Under the pieces are notes generated by a model. That model was not told the DNA's origin. It did no database searches and worked only from the letters and a program-made list of their open reading frames with translations. Position numbers and translations under genes: made by a program. Shown here piece by piece: positions 49,983 to 62,534 of a stretch of 64,000 bases of DNA. Source of the stretch: Macquaria australasica (Eukaryota; Chordata; Actinopteri; Centrarchiformes; Percichthyidae); assembly GCA_005408345.1 (NCBI GenBank), contig SEMN01000627.1:1-64000 (forward strand), in the 5' to 3' direction. The stretch's first letter is position 1, and every line of letters starts with the position of its first letter.

Positions 49983-50528
49983 TGGAATGCCATTTAAGTC
50001 AATATTGAATACATAAATAAATGAATATGCCTATGAAATAAATAAATATGGCTATGAAATAAATCCTGAAATAAATAAATGAGGCAATAAATATATAAAT
50101 AAATATAAATATATAAATGAGTCAATATAGTTCAATAAATAATAGTTTTTTATTTTAAAATTACGTTTTTCAAAGGACTACTTTTACTTATTTCAGGGGA
50201 CTTTTATTTCATAGTTCCACATTTATTTATTTCAAGGGAATTTTATTTCGTAGTTCCACATTTATTTATATCAGGGGACTTTTATGGGAACTAAATGTGA
50301 AACTATGAAATAAAAGTCCCCTAAAATAAACGTGGAACTATAAAATAAAAATCCACTGAAGTACAATATAGTTCTTTATTGAACTATATTGACCCATTTA
50401 TATGTTTATTTCTTTATTTCAGGATTTATTTCATAGCTATATTTATTTATTTTATGCCCATTTAATAGGCATATTCATTTATTTATTTAGGTATTTATTT
50501 ATTTAATGTTTAATTAAATGGCATTCCA
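49983..50528. mobile_element. 546-bp near-palindromic fold-back element flanked by TA
   Basis: Begins TGGAATGCCATTTAA and ends TTAAATGGCATTCCA, an exact inverted pair, with TA on each side (49981-49982 and 50529-50530). Both arms continue in mirror order with GAATATGCCTAT, GCTATGAAATAAATCCTGAAA, TCAATATAGTTCAATAAA and AGGGGACTTTTATTTCATAG, almost to the centre near 50255. No coding capacity. A TA flank and long inverted arms suggest a miniature Tc1/mariner-type element. Confidence 0.75.
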
Positions 50529-52088
50529 TATATTTGAGCATTGGGCTTAATGTATTTTGTAGAGCTGTGATGCTGACTGTTGTGATTTGTGTCGTGTTGT
50601 GACAAGCATATGTTGAAAGAGTTCAATAAAAAGATTCCAAAATGTGTGTAAAGAAAGGTCTTACATGACGGCCATCAAATTGTCTCTAAAAGTTATTACC
50701 ACAGGCAGTAAAATGTGTAGGTCAACAAGAACTAAAATAATCCTGATGCCACCAAGTGACCATATAGAGACTTATTGTTAACTCATTCGGTAACCAGCTG
50801 GGTGATTAAGACTCGTGCACCGTAAAAACTTTTTACTGACAAGGTAAACATGACTCATAGCTGACTGACAACCTTTTGTTGAACTAAATTGGGTCATTGT
50901 ACCTTTGAGAGTTAATGAATTCCTTAAAAAAGACCTTTTCTAAGCACCTATAGCAAAGAAAACACATTAAGGTGCTGATATTGACAAAGCATGTATTTTC
51001 ACACAATTGGCCTCATTGCCCCATTATTACCTTTTTCAAACACACACTCAGACCTCATGATCAATAGATTCCTCTTCTGAAGACAGTTCCTCCAGGGTAC
51101 GTAGATAAAACAGCTGAGTTATCCTAAATTATTCTTGAATTCTCTGAGTTTCCAAAATAAAATAAAAAACTTAAAACATGCAGCTTTGAAAGAACGTAGA
51201 ATAATTCACATATTCCTTTTAATTATAAGGTAAAAGACAGCAATGGTTTCAGTGGATAATACCTTACTTTGTGATTTCATGTCTTAAAATGGGGCTAGAG
51301 TTTCGTCAGCAAAGACAGAGGATGGGTGGTTTGCTGAGTCAAATCTTTTCTTTTAAACCCAGTTCCGCAATTCACCTCATGGCCTTGCATATTATTACAG
51401 CTTTGTGAAAGTAAACAATAAAAAGTAATTGTACGGCCATGTCTCCCCCAGACTCACCTGAAAAAGGCACTTGCCCAGAGGTAAAAAAGCACAAAGTCTT
51501 GTGTAGGGTCAAATCATTTCATGAAAGCAATAAAGTAGAGTGGACTTTGGCACATCCCTCTTTATCCTCTAAGGAGAACAATATCGCTGACAGCTTTGTA
51601 GAAAATCCTTTCCCATGGGGACTGCATTGATGGCCTTGACTTCTTTCTGAACTTCATCCATCCCTCATTAGCAGACGCACACACACACACTTCACCTCCC
51701 AACAATGGTTTGCCTTTGCAATTTCCTATGCAGGTGGCTAATTTCATTACAGGTGGAGGTCAGGAGCATTATTTCCACTACATGGGTGAACAGGTCCTGT
51801 CAGTTCATTTTAGTGTTTGCAACCTTTGCCAAAAAGCTGGATTCTCTATTGTAATAAAAGATTATTTGACAAATAGCTCTTATAAGCTTGCCAAACAGTT
51901 GTTATATACAGACTGGCAAGCCACAACTGATGCTGATGAAAAGAGATTTCCTTCATCTTGGCATTTTAGTTTGGATTGAAAATTACTAGCTGTTCCATAA
52001 ACAAAGCTCCAGATGGAGGTAGCATTAAATAGGCTATTGAAAAAAGTATATCAGAAAAATGTGTCCAGTCTTTAAACTTTGGAAATGT

Positions 52089-52092
<4 letters not shown>

Positions 52093-52143
<51 letters not shown>
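52093..52143. repeat. (TA)25 microsatellite
   Basis: Pure alternating TA tract of about 50 bp, directly visible, in the hyal2-tusc2 spacer. A shorter one is at 42125-42148. Confidence 0.95.
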
Positions 52144-52145
<2 letters not shown>

Positions 52146-53513
52146 TCTTCAGGAACTTAAATGAATGGAATCCCTACATAACATGATTTGATGTGATTGA
52201 AACGAAATCACTCCATAATTACTTTGTATTACATTCCCTCAACAAAATATGGTGTAAGGAAAAAAAATACAGAGTTCATGACTCCAAAGTCCCTTTAAAG
52301 TCACTGATTTAGTTTCTGTAATTATTTCCCACCATGCAGGTCTAACTTCCTGGGCCTAAGAATAGTTATTTGGGTCACATCATTACAGGCAGTCATACAG
52401 TATATAGTGGGGGAGAATGTAACCATTGAAAAAATAAATCCTTGTAAGTGGACCTTGAGTTAAAATTATTTTCAGAAATCAATTTTTTTAAAACTGGAAT
52501 CAACCAATTAAATACTCACCATGCCATGTGTAACTTTTCAGCCTTAGAATGTGAAACACTACCCCAGGTTGCTAAAACTCCTTAATTTCCAGAAGAAAAA
52601 AATCTCCCCACAACATGACCTCAGGTAGCTACAGCCTGGCATCTATTTTAGCACTTTCACCTGCAACATAAAATCCATTTTCACAGTTTCAGAGTTTTTA
52701 TAGGCAATGATTATAAAAGATGTCCGTGGATTTTCTTTCCCCTTTGATCTTGATAACTGGTGATGTAAATGCACTTTAATATGTTGTTGAACTATAATGT
52801 ATTAATATAAAAAAGTACCATGACACAGTATTGCATTTCAAATTGTAATTAAAAAAGTTATAATAAATTAAAAGTTAAACACAGTATGCCAAAGCAGCAA
52901 AGGAAACAACAGGATCTCTTACTAGACTCACTGCTGCTGTGTACATGAGTGGCTCTGAGGTCATTGAAGCCAGTCCATCCAACATTATAATATGACATTA
53001 ATCCACTTTAGATTTTGTGGCCACTGATTGTCAACTCCCTAGGCTATTACTGATAAGTAGATCCTGTTCCATGCATAATAAAGCAAGTTGTGATGGTGTC
53101 AAAAAACTAAAGTGTGCACTTAAACTTTCCCGCTCTAGATATGACAGTGAAAGAGGGAAGAACTGGTTACATTCTCCTTCAACTGCACGAGTTCAATGCA
53201 TCATACATCATCATCATCTGCAGCAATTACACACACATTCACACAAACCATGACCTGTAAACTGAGTACGTTTTGCCAACTTGCCCCCCTTCCAGATCCC
53301 CATTGGTGACTTCTTCTGTGTCTAACTGCACACAAGCCAAAAACAGATCACATGCAGAGGCTCAGCACACATTGGACCAGCCTGTCCACATAAGGGCATC
53401 AAATTTATCAAGAGATCATGTTATTTTAAAAGGTGGTTCAGGCTTCCAGCTGTAGGGGAAACCACAGGATGGAGTTGACGGAGTGGCTGGTCTGAGACGC
53501 TCCTCAGACATCA

Positions 53514-55167
53514 TCAGGCTTCACAGAGGACAACTGGGAAGTCGACATGGATGCAAGGGTGGTCCAGCTTTAGAATTCCCTGGAAGGACACGAAAGAGAT
53601 TAAAATTATTTGGACTGATAATACACAGAACTACTGTTGGTGAGTAAAGCCCTAGTTTAGGGATTATATTTTGCTCACCTGAGGTGTTAGGTTTTTGTGA
53701 ATCCTCTTCAGCTTGGCTTTTTTACGTCCATTTTTTGTCACAATTGTCTCTTCATAGAACTCATGGGCCAAGTCGCCATCTTCATCAAAGTACATAGAGC
53801 TGCAGCAGAGAGACAAAATTAATAATCCGTACATACATAATATGCCTGTGTATACAAAAACATTCAGTAGATACTAAAATGACAGGTTGTTGACAAGATT
53901 ACAAGATACATTACAAGAGTCATTTTATCAGTAATTTTTAATCACAATCTAGTAAATATCAAACATTATTTTTGCACATACAGTATTTGGTGTTACACTA
54001 AGAGAAAGACAAAAGTCAATGAGAGAGCCACAAAAAAATACACAACCACAACAAAGTTTAAGGGTGTCAAGCCCACAAGTGTGCGAGCATTACAAAAACA
54101 AACCAAGCTGCTTAGTTTTCTTATGCCTTGGCTCCGTCCTTTGTATATTACAATGTGTAGTTTCTAAAATAGTATAAGAAATCAAAACATCTAGTCAGCT
54201 GTCTTCCTGTGGGTAAAATGTCTGGTTTTGAAAAGTCAGGGAAGTATGGTAAGCAAATAACAGCTCAGTACAACAGTGGTGTATAAGTGGGCAGCTAACA
54301 CCATTACAGACCAGCTACAGCAGCAGAACATAATGCTTGTGTCCAACTCCTGTCAAATTAAAATGAAGGGAATGAAGATGGACACATTATCGTGGAAACT
54401 GGCTGAAGAAATAGATATCACCTGATCTGACAAAATCTTGGTTTATGGTATAATGCACCAGAAGATGGGTCAGAATTGTTGTGCAAACAGCGTGAATTTA
54501 TGTCTCCATCTTGCCCAGTGTCAACAACACAGGCTGAATGTGAATGTGTGGGAATGTTTTCCGTGCCAACATAGGTACATCTACCGATGGACAGTCTTTT
54601 TTAAATCTTTTTTTTCAAATCAGATAATACACCACATCAAACAACATTCTTGAGCTCTTTCCAAGAACTTTAGTCACATTGGTTTACTCCAACAGCCTCC
54701 AACAGAGTTGTTTGAAGCATGTACTCTATGTATGCATTGCCACATCGGCAGGAACTGAGCGATGCCATCACATCAATAGGGAGCTATTTTTCAGAGGAAC
54801 TTCCTGGACGCAAAGGGGACAGGGGCCTCGACCTAATCTAAAATCTAATAACTCCAAATGAATAACTGAATACAGTAAACATAAATACCTGCTTTTACTG
54901 GGCACTAAGACAAATATCAATGGGATTATTTGTGTCTATCATGAGTCTATCAATCTGCTATAATACCTGAAAAAAAAGTAGTATAATGGAGGCTACATGC
55001 TGCTGATGCTATAATTACCTTCGTCTAGTAAACACAAAAGGCGTAGCACTTGGGAAACTTCGAACTCTCGCCAGTGACTGCTCAGTTCCATCTTTGGTTG
55101 GATCGTCAGTACTACCTGAGCCAGAAAAAGGCCAAAATCCTTTGGATTTGGAGCCGCTGCCACCCAT
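53514..55167 (-). CDS. tusc2: tusc2, tumor suppressor candidate 2 (FUS1 homologue)
   Basis: Small N-myristoylated protein linked in mammals to mitochondrial calcium handling, apoptosis and growth control. Three coding exons: 55167-55019, 53799-53679, 53579-53514; 336 nt, 111 aa (human 110). The start MGGSGSKSKGFWPF gives a glycine at position 2 with serine/lysine after it, fitting myristoylation. Strongly conserved core: PFVFTRRSS, DEDGDLAHEFYEETIVTKNG and HPCIHVDFPVVLCE. The upstream in-frame extension that begins MTQENN is in the 5'UTR. The 5'UTR exon part runs to 55264, and a candidate non-coding exon ends at 56050. It sits between hyal2 and rassf1, as in human. Confidence 0.96.
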
Positions 55168-56049
55168 CTTCAGCTGCAGCACATTATTTTCTTGGGTCAC
55201 ACGACTGCCAGTAGTGCTACAGTGTTACTGTACCAGATGAAATGTGACCTTCAGAGTACGAAACCTATGAAAAGTGACACATGGAAGTGAGGAGCTCAGT
55301 CATTTTAGGCAATAACACAAGCAAAAACAAAAAATAAAACTACAACATCTTAGTTTAGACAGAAAGACAGAGAAAAGGGACAAGTTAGTCATACATTTAT
55401 TGCTGAGAACCCAATTTTCTGTGGACAAGAAAAGTGGTACCACAGACATATATAACCTTAAATATGAAAGAGAAAACAAATTGGCTATACTACACTACAT
55501 GTGCATTTGCATTTGCATTTATAGCCAGTGCATAAAGATATTGCATTGCCATTATTCTATAGGCGGTTTTTCCTAATTATAACTTGCTTATAGCTAATAT
55601 AGAAGACACAGAATAGAAGACAAATAGGAGACAAACGGCGAGTCATAAGTCCACATGTCAGAATACAGCAGGCCAGTTACATGACAGTGCAATCAGACAA
55701 TGCAACGTTATATTAAGATGGTCCTGCCAATGTCGCATACCTGACCACCTTTCTACGCCCTTTCATACAATCAGGTTAAATTGGTATTTGAAAATAAGAA
55801 AACGCCGAATAACGTTGAGTCGGCTCTGCTCGGCAACATTAGGTTATCTAGTCAGGGCAGCTAACTTGTGTCACTTTATGTCCAGGCTGCTAACATCACC
55901 ATTAGCTAAAGACAGTTAGCACTAGCGCCACCAGCAACAGCCAGGCAGGTCGACATGTTTCTACCTGGCTGACGCTGCTGAAGGCTAACGTTAGCTGGAC
56001 GGGCGACTGGCGTTTGTCGCTTCGGCGTAGCTTGTGTTGAAAACATTAC

Positions 56050-56240
56050 CTAAAGTGTGTCCGCAGATACGAAATGCTCTCCGGTGATTCTGTCTTGGTC
56101 GGCTGCTAGACCTGTGCACGCAAAACACACACAGCAACGCTAGCTGTTCATGGTTTACGCTACCTAACGTCACACGACCTCCTTCTCCGTCTCCGTCTTC
56201 GTCTCTGACGGCTGGCGGAGAGATTAAAGTGAGCTAACGC
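56050..56240 (-). other. tusc2: Candidate non-coding first exon and promoter of tusc2
   Basis: On the minus strand GGACACACTTTAG precedes the donor GTAATG (donor G at 56049), pairing with the acceptor at 55264 (TTTTCATAG). The stretch from about 55900 to 56280 is GC- and CpG-richer than its surroundings. Transcription start not located. Confidence 0.45.
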
Positions 56241-56289
56241 CACCACATGGACCGGAGTGCGAAACTAGAACCTGCACAAGGAAAGAAAG

Positions 56290-56900
56290 CAGCTAGAAAT
56301 TGTGTCCTGAAAAGGAGCAAAAACGTACTGCTTGAGCCGCGAGATCAATATCAGTGGTGCACTGTACAGCCAACAGTATGTGGACACCTCATACTGTTGT
56401 GAACCTCAGGCTGTTTTTCAAGGTTTAGGCTGAGCCCCTCAGTTCCAAGATAAGGGACATCTTAATGCTACAACATACAGTAATATTTTAGACAATAATG
56501 GCATTTCAACTGTATAGCAACAGCTTGCACAAAGCAAGGTGCATAAAGACATAATGAGAATTTGAACACAGACTGCTAACCAAGCTTTATTGCTCCCAGC
56601 GTCAGTGCCTGACCTCACTGACCTTCTAGCTGGTTAACAGCAAATCCCTGCAGCCAGGTTCCAAAATCTTGTGGAAAGCCTTCCTAGAAGGCTGTTATAA
56701 CAGCATATAAATGCCCATGGTTTTGAATGAGATGTTCAACAATAACATATGGGCAACGTATATGTGTTCACATACTTTTATCCATATAGTGTACTTCAGC
56801 TCACCGCACTAGAATGTGGACTAGGACTCTAACACACAGTCTATCAGACTTAGTACTTTATGTAAAATTTAAAATCACCACAACAATGACATCAAATGAC
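56290..56900. other. Short spacer tusc2 5' end - rassf1 3' end
   Basis: About 600 bp with no coding sequence recognised. 56370-56800 contains segments such as TATGTGGACACCTCATACTG and TATATGTGTTCACATACTTTTATCC near its ends, which look like diverged inverted termini of another miniature transposon. Confidence 0.4.
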
Positions 56901-56906
56901 CCATGA

Positions 56907-56912
56907 TTTATT
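56907..56912 (-). promoter_or_regulatory. AATAAA polyadenylation signal candidate for rassf1
   Basis: TTTATT on the plus strand, 405 bp past the rassf1 stop codon (57317). Cleavage site not verified. Confidence 0.4.
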
Positions 56913-57316
56913 ATCAGTTCATTAGATAAACACATTGTTTCACATTTATCACTTGCCCAACACCACTTCACAGGCTCACCAAAGTGCCAAAATTTAACAA
57001 CAGCTTCAGAGAATATAAATGAAACAAAATATCACATGATAAATGACCACAAAGATTAAACTTGTGTTTTTAATACCACTGTAAATAAACCAGTCAAGCA
57101 GCATGGTTTTTCAACAAAGAACTGCATCCAATTAAGTCCAAGATGGTTCACATTACATGTAACAGCAGTATCCCTGCTTCATAAACACTTATTCAAAACA
57201 ATGTCATTGTCTGAGCTCTTTCCTTCCCTTTTACACTGCTGATCAACGATACTACTCAAAATGGCAGAATGTTCTTCTTCATGTTTAAATATGAAGATCA
57301 GTTGAATCGCTCAAAG

Positions 57317-60300
57317 TCAACCAGGAGTTGTAATCCTCGCCATGGCCTGCTTCATCATGTCTCTAGCAAGAGCGTGGCGCTTCACAATCTGCCGTACGTG
57401 CTCTTCTTCCTCACGCTTTAGGATTCGTAGAAAGTTGCACAACTCAGGAAAACTAAATGCATCCCACTGTGGAGGAGAGCCATTTTACATTAAAATCAGT
57501 TGTATAAACAGCGCATGTATTGGCTTTTTCAGCATATATCATTTTGAAAATTTCCCAGCTGTGGGACAATTAAAGGCTTATCTTTAATTAATTCTCAGAG
57601 CCAAATGGAAACTTACATTTACATCCCCTGTCTCATTCTCTTTCAAAACCAGGCTCAAGACTTTTTCACTGGGGCCAGCACACAAGCGCAGGTAGAGGGG
57701 ACACTCATCATCAGACAGTTTACGCATGTACACTGAAGGAAATAAAGTTCAGCACTTTAGAATTTAATACTCGGGTCTGTTTTTTACAGTAAATGCGCAT
57801 TATTGAGGATTCTACCTTGACTTTGTCTCTCGGTGCGTTCAAACAGGGCAAACTTGGCTGGGTTGTCCACCACGGTGAACTTGTTGAGCAATGCCTCGAT
57901 GACTTCTCGCACATGTGTTTGGTAGCTTATATGCAGGTGCTTGGCAGTATCTTTGGGGAGGTAGAAAGATGTACGCCGTTTCATCCGTCCGCCCTGCTGA
58001 TCTTCTTCGCTCTGCGGGGGAGGGAGGGAGATAGGACGGACCAACTGAAAGTGGACCTTGATGAAACCAGTGTAGGACCCGTCTTTATTCTGCAAGGTAG
58101 ACCGATTAATGTCATAAGAATGGGACTGAAATGGTCTCACACAATATCAACATCTGCAAACCACTGTATATATTAATACAATTAAAATACAGTTCAAGTA
58201 CATATTTTTGCATGAATGAATGTTCAGAGAAAAAAAGGTTTAGTCACTCACAACCACCATGTAGAGATTGCTGTTAATCTGTGCATTATACTCCTTAACC
58301 TTGTGTTGAATCTCACTAAGAGTCAATTCCTGTTTACCCCAATCGACCTGTTCATCCTGAAAAAGAAAAGAGCAGGTACAGTACGGCAAACAGGCCACAT
58401 AATGTCAGCAGACAGCTTGTCCTCACAAGAGAGCTTTGAGGGCGAAGAGGAAGAAAAGTAAAATCAATTTAAGTTCTTTGTAAAATGAAAATAAAGACAT
58501 GATTTAGGATAATTAACTAAACAGAAAGTGTAAACGGCTTTGTGTCTGTAGGACTGATGAATTATGCCATGGCCTCACCGCTGATCTTCTGACCTTGTGA
58601 AAGAAAGACTTATATGCAGTAAAATACAGTTCCAGCTCTGAGCTACTGTCCTCCTGACTGCAGAACGGGTCACTTGCTGTGCTTCCCCAGGTCATCTCCC
58701 AGATTCAGGCGAGCAGGAATTTTAGCAAACCCTTTTTAGATTTTTGTCAACGCCAAAATCTTACAATAATTTCTGGAGTTGAATGTCAGAAATTCCCCGG
58801 CTTTCCTCTGTTTCTCTCTTCTGTGTGGACAGATCTAATACTACTAACAGCTCTTTTGACCTCAGCATTTCCATTTGCTCCTCCCTGACAATAAAACCTC
58901 ACAAAGAGGCCAGCCCACTCCCAGGGAGATCTGCTCAAATGATCCTGAGGGAAAAACTTTCACCCAGTGTTATTGTTGATGTGTGTGTACATTTTAACAG
59001 ATATTAAAACGTAGTTTCCTATCATATATAATTGACCATATCACAACTCCACCAATTAATTTTTTGAGAAATTGACTATTCTCCTACACCTTCACACTGT
59101 GTTTAAACATCTAGTGGGAGAATTCATTTAGGGCTTCAAAAATTATGATAAATGAACTTTTCAAAAGCGGGAAGCTCTCAGTCAGACACACCTATAAGTT
59201 CTGGTTTTATTGACTATTTTTTGTGGATATGACCACTCTGGAAACAGGCATCTTTGCAAAAGTAAAGACAATAAAACCTCATAGAAATTGTGCTTAGTGA
59301 CCTTCTGTTTTTGGAAGAAATATCTGAGTCTGTCCTGCCACTTTCTAAGTTATAAGGTGTGGCAGAATAGTGAGTTTCCCAAAAATAAAGCCATTGGTGA
59401 AGTTGTGATATGGAGAATTTATAAATGATTGAAAACTCTATTTAAAAGGAGATTTATCCTGGTCGTTGCAGGCCTAAAGGAATTTCCCATTGGACGTGAT
59501 GGTAGACTTCCTATTAATATGGTTTGAGCTGAAAAACATTAAACCAATCCTTTAATTATCTGATAACTTGTGCTGGTCCATGGACCTCGGTAATGACAGA
59601 TTTTTTTTTTGCGGTTCTGAAATAAAGACAGCTGTTTTATTGTTAAGTTGTTAAGTTATCCCCTCCCCTCAGCTCTCTCCCAAATTACTTTCTGTATAGA
59701 TGCCATGACAATGAGGAGGTAATAAAACCAGTATCCTTAAGGACATATGGCATACTGATGCTCAGTGGACAGCAGTAGACAATCTGGTAGCCTCCATCTG
59801 CTTTGACCTACACACCTACACAATATGAACAGAGGTGGCAGTGAGCACACTTTATTTTTCCTGTACAGTCAAATCGTTGAATCACAATTCAGATGTCATT
59901 TTCTATTGTAAATTATCTGTAAGGAATTCATTTTTGAAAATAATAAAACAATCCAATGAAGACTGCTTTACTCTACAAATGTACTATTGATAAAATATGT
60001 GATTTTAGCTTTGTTCCTCACCACATTTGTGTCTGTCTCGATGGAGTCGACAGAGAAATCTTCCTGGTCTGTTAACAAACTTCCATCTGTGCTGCAGTCC
60101 AGCTGGATGAATGGTCGGCAGCGGTAGTGGCAGGTATAGCTGCAGTCTGAGGGAGAGAGAGTGTTCACCATTAGAGGTTGCAAATTTGGCATTCTCAGTT
60201 TGGCTAGCGGCCAACGCTTGTTGTGCAGAGCGTTCTGGTGTGGATTTTGTTCAGTAATCTGTCCCTGTGCTGAAAAACATCACCCAAAACACACTAACCT

Positions 60301-61840
60301 AGATTCTTTATCTATGTTATGTAAGCAACATGCCAACATTTCTGTAGGTGCAAAATGAAAATATTTCTTTCTTCTCATGTTTGATATTTACTGCGATGAT
60401 CATTTTAGGCCGTTATCTCTCCTGTGATACCTGTTTGTTTCTAAGTGCTACAGCAGTTCATTTCTTTGTTGAACTGGGACAGAAATGCCTCAGGTCAAAA
60501 GATATAGACAAATATATTCACAGGAACTGCCTGTGCTAACATGAAGCTTCCTACAGATTAGGACAAACTCTGTGATAAAGTTTCTCATGAATGGAAAAAT
60601 AACAAAAGCATCCTGCATTCTGGTGGTACTGGAAAGTATATCACAGCTCTGTGAGGTTCGGCTGGACATGACTTAGTTATTATAGGGTTACAGAGCTGAT
60701 CTGGGCTTTAATTTGAGGGCATTTTAAGCCACTTAAGGTTAATGGTTTTATCTCAACTTCAGCCACTTCTCGAAAGGTTAATGGTTTGATCTTCATACCA
60801 GTGTTCTTTACGAACCTTGAGTAAGCAACCACATTGTTTCACAAGGTCTGTATTAAGCCCATATGCAGGAACATGATGATTCAAGACAGCCTATATACTG
60901 TAAGTCAATATGCCAAGATTTAGTGGCTTTTTGGGTCAACGGTTGCAGAAAAACCAAACCTAAAGGACAAGGCTGATGTTATTTTATATTTTTCTTCTTG
61001 CCATGATCAACAATGTGTTCGTCCATCTCTCAGTACAACCTGTGTGGCTCTCTGCACCAACATTTGTTCCTAAATACTTACATCTTTACAAACAAGTCTC
61101 TATAATCTTTCATTTTTAAATATGGATAAATTACTTACTAAACAACTGGGCACTGTAGTTTTGAGCAAATCTTACTCAAACAGGAGTAAATAGTGCGTTT
61201 GTTGGGGACTATTTTCAGCCGTGGATTAATACACATTTGGTGCGCTAGTGAGTATTTACAGCAGCAGGACAGTGAATGTGGGACTGACTCAAAATAAACT
61301 GCAGTGCCCATGTTGATGGCATTGAAGGAACATGTCGCCCAGTACAACAGTTTGGCTCATTGATGTGGTCTTAATAGTTTTTGAACAATAATAGAGGTCT
61401 ATGGCACAGAGGAAAAAGGCTTTGGCTACACAGGTAATACTTTTCGTTCTCGGTTTGGGTCTTTTCATGGGATTTGCTGACAATAAGAAAAATATAGAAT
61501 ATTACCAAACTTATCCTTTCAACAAATTCACATGCAGAAGGTACTCACTGGCGCAGCGCAAACTTTGCTTATAAAGACCCCAGATAAATTCTCCACATAG
61601 GTCACACCAGGTGAGATGGGTCTGACTGTAGGGCTGGAAGTCATGACCCACTCCAGCCTCTCCTGTCTGACACCAGGGTGCCTCGATGCTGACGCTGTCT
61701 CCAACCAGACGGACGACATGGAAGTGGCTTGGCTGACCTGGGTTTACGGGCGGCGGGGCTGTGCGGGCCGCAGGAGCAGCCAGCTCAATGGGATCGCTTA
61801 TACTGAGGTCCTTCAGCTCAATCAACTCACATTTAGACAT
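57317..61840 (-). CDS. rassf1: rassf1, Ras association domain family member 1 (isoform A-type)
   Basis: Scaffold that links Ras-like GTPases, microtubules and the MST/Hippo kinases; a tumour suppressor in mammals. Six coding exons: 61840-61549, 60146-60022, 58356-58252, 58089-57816, 57732-57617, 57466-57317; 1062 nt, 353 aa (human 1A about 340). The start MSKCELIELKDL parallels human MSGEPELIELREL. The C1 zinc domain is about H66-C115 with all ligands in H-X12-C-X2-C-X13-C-X2-C-X4-H-X2-C-X7-C spacing. The RA domain starts near NKDGSYTGFIKV (175) and carries RRTSFYLPKD. The C-terminal SARAH domain (about 305-353) has NFLRILKREEEEHVRQI. The second half resembles RASSF5 too, but the N-terminus and the hyal2-tusc2 neighbours identify rassf1. 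The 5'UTR runs to about 61916. Confidence 0.96.
58579..58695 (-). CDS. rassf1: rassf1 alternative first coding exon (isoform C-type)
   Basis: 117 nt encoding 39 residues that begin MTWGSTAS, continue CSQEDSSSELELYFTA and end KVRRSA before the donor GTGAGG (donor G at 58578). An in-frame stop lies just upstream of the ATG. The exon joins in phase to the exon at 58356 (DEQVDW), giving a 253-aa protein without the C1 domain. Human RASSF1C starts with a closely similar MTWSST...CSQEDSDSELEQYFTA segment, and the distance to the junction is the same. It lies in the intron between 60022 and 58356, so it implies a second promoter upstream of 58695. An earlier possible donor at 58593 would drop five residues. 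Confidence 0.88.
61140..61515. mobile_element. Dispersed element shared with 12705-13240
   Basis: Starts AACAACTGGGCACTGTAGTT and contains TGGCTCATTGATGTGGTCTT, TCTATGGCACAGAGG and GATTTGCTGACAATAAGAAA, ending AATATTACCAAACTTATCCT. It is the reverse complement of the 12705-13070 copy and shares the CAATAAGAAAAAxATAGAATAT block with 13215-13240. It ends 34 bp before the rassf1 exon at 61549, inside the intron. Confidence 0.55.
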
Positions 61841-62534
61841 CCTGTTCTTGATGCAGACACTGACATGTCAAATGAGCACTTGCTGTCCATCAGCTAGTAT
61901 GGGTGCACATCGAGCCCTGAGAGGAGACAGCTTTAGTATGTGCAGTTTCGCATACTTAATGAGGATGTTGTGAATGTCAGGCTCTGATGAAATGTACAGT
62001 ATTTGGGCAAAAAAGCTCCAGGGGTTTTTTGATTCGGTCCACTTCCAGACCGGTGTGTTGTGCAGAGGAACCGGTGGCCACTAAGTCCTTAGGAGCTGCA
62101 AGACAGTTTGAAATCATAGACAAGTTTGTGTACAATACAATAAACACATGTATGGGTCAGTTTAACATAAAAGCAATTTCAAGCAATAGAATTTCATAAA
62201 ATCAATATCTATGCTGCATGGTACGGGCTTCACAAATGGCTAAAGATTACCTATGTTATCTGATGCCAGGATTCATATGATTATAATAAAATGTGGGTCA
62301 AAGTGATATAATCCTGTACAATCCCGAGACAACTCATACTGTTTTTCTGTGCGTGACAGTGAAACAAAACTGCATATTTTAGACAAAACACTTTCACCAA
62401 AAAGTGGGCCAATACCAGAAATAACTGGCAACACAATGGAAGTAAAAAAAACTACAACCTTGGTTTTAAGTTTTTAAACGTATATAAATGTCATGTATGC
62501 ATGTATAACAGCTACAGGTGGTGAGTGTGACAGA

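Larger units (their letters stand above)
48700..52700. other. Spacer hyal2 5' end - tusc2 3' end
   Basis: No coding exons recognised. Contains the fold-back element at 49983-50528 and the (TA)n tract at 52093-52143. The open frames at 51439-51630 and 51710-51979 show no recognisable family. Confidence 0.5.

Noticed and set aside
49983..50528. Possible CRISPR or tandem-repeat array (many TAAATAAATA units)
   Set aside because: The units are AT-rich simple sequence arranged as one large palindrome, with no uniform repeat-spacer pattern, in a vertebrate genome.
55168..55200. Eleven-residue N-terminal extension of tusc2 (MTQENN...)
   Set aside because: The downstream ATG gives MGGSGS, conserved with human and required for N-myristoylation; the extension lies in the 5'UTR.
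58594..58695. Shorter form of the rassf1 C-type exon using the donor at 58593
   Set aside because: It is in phase, but the donor at 58578 is stronger (GTGAGG) and gives the same spacing to the junction as human RASSF1C.
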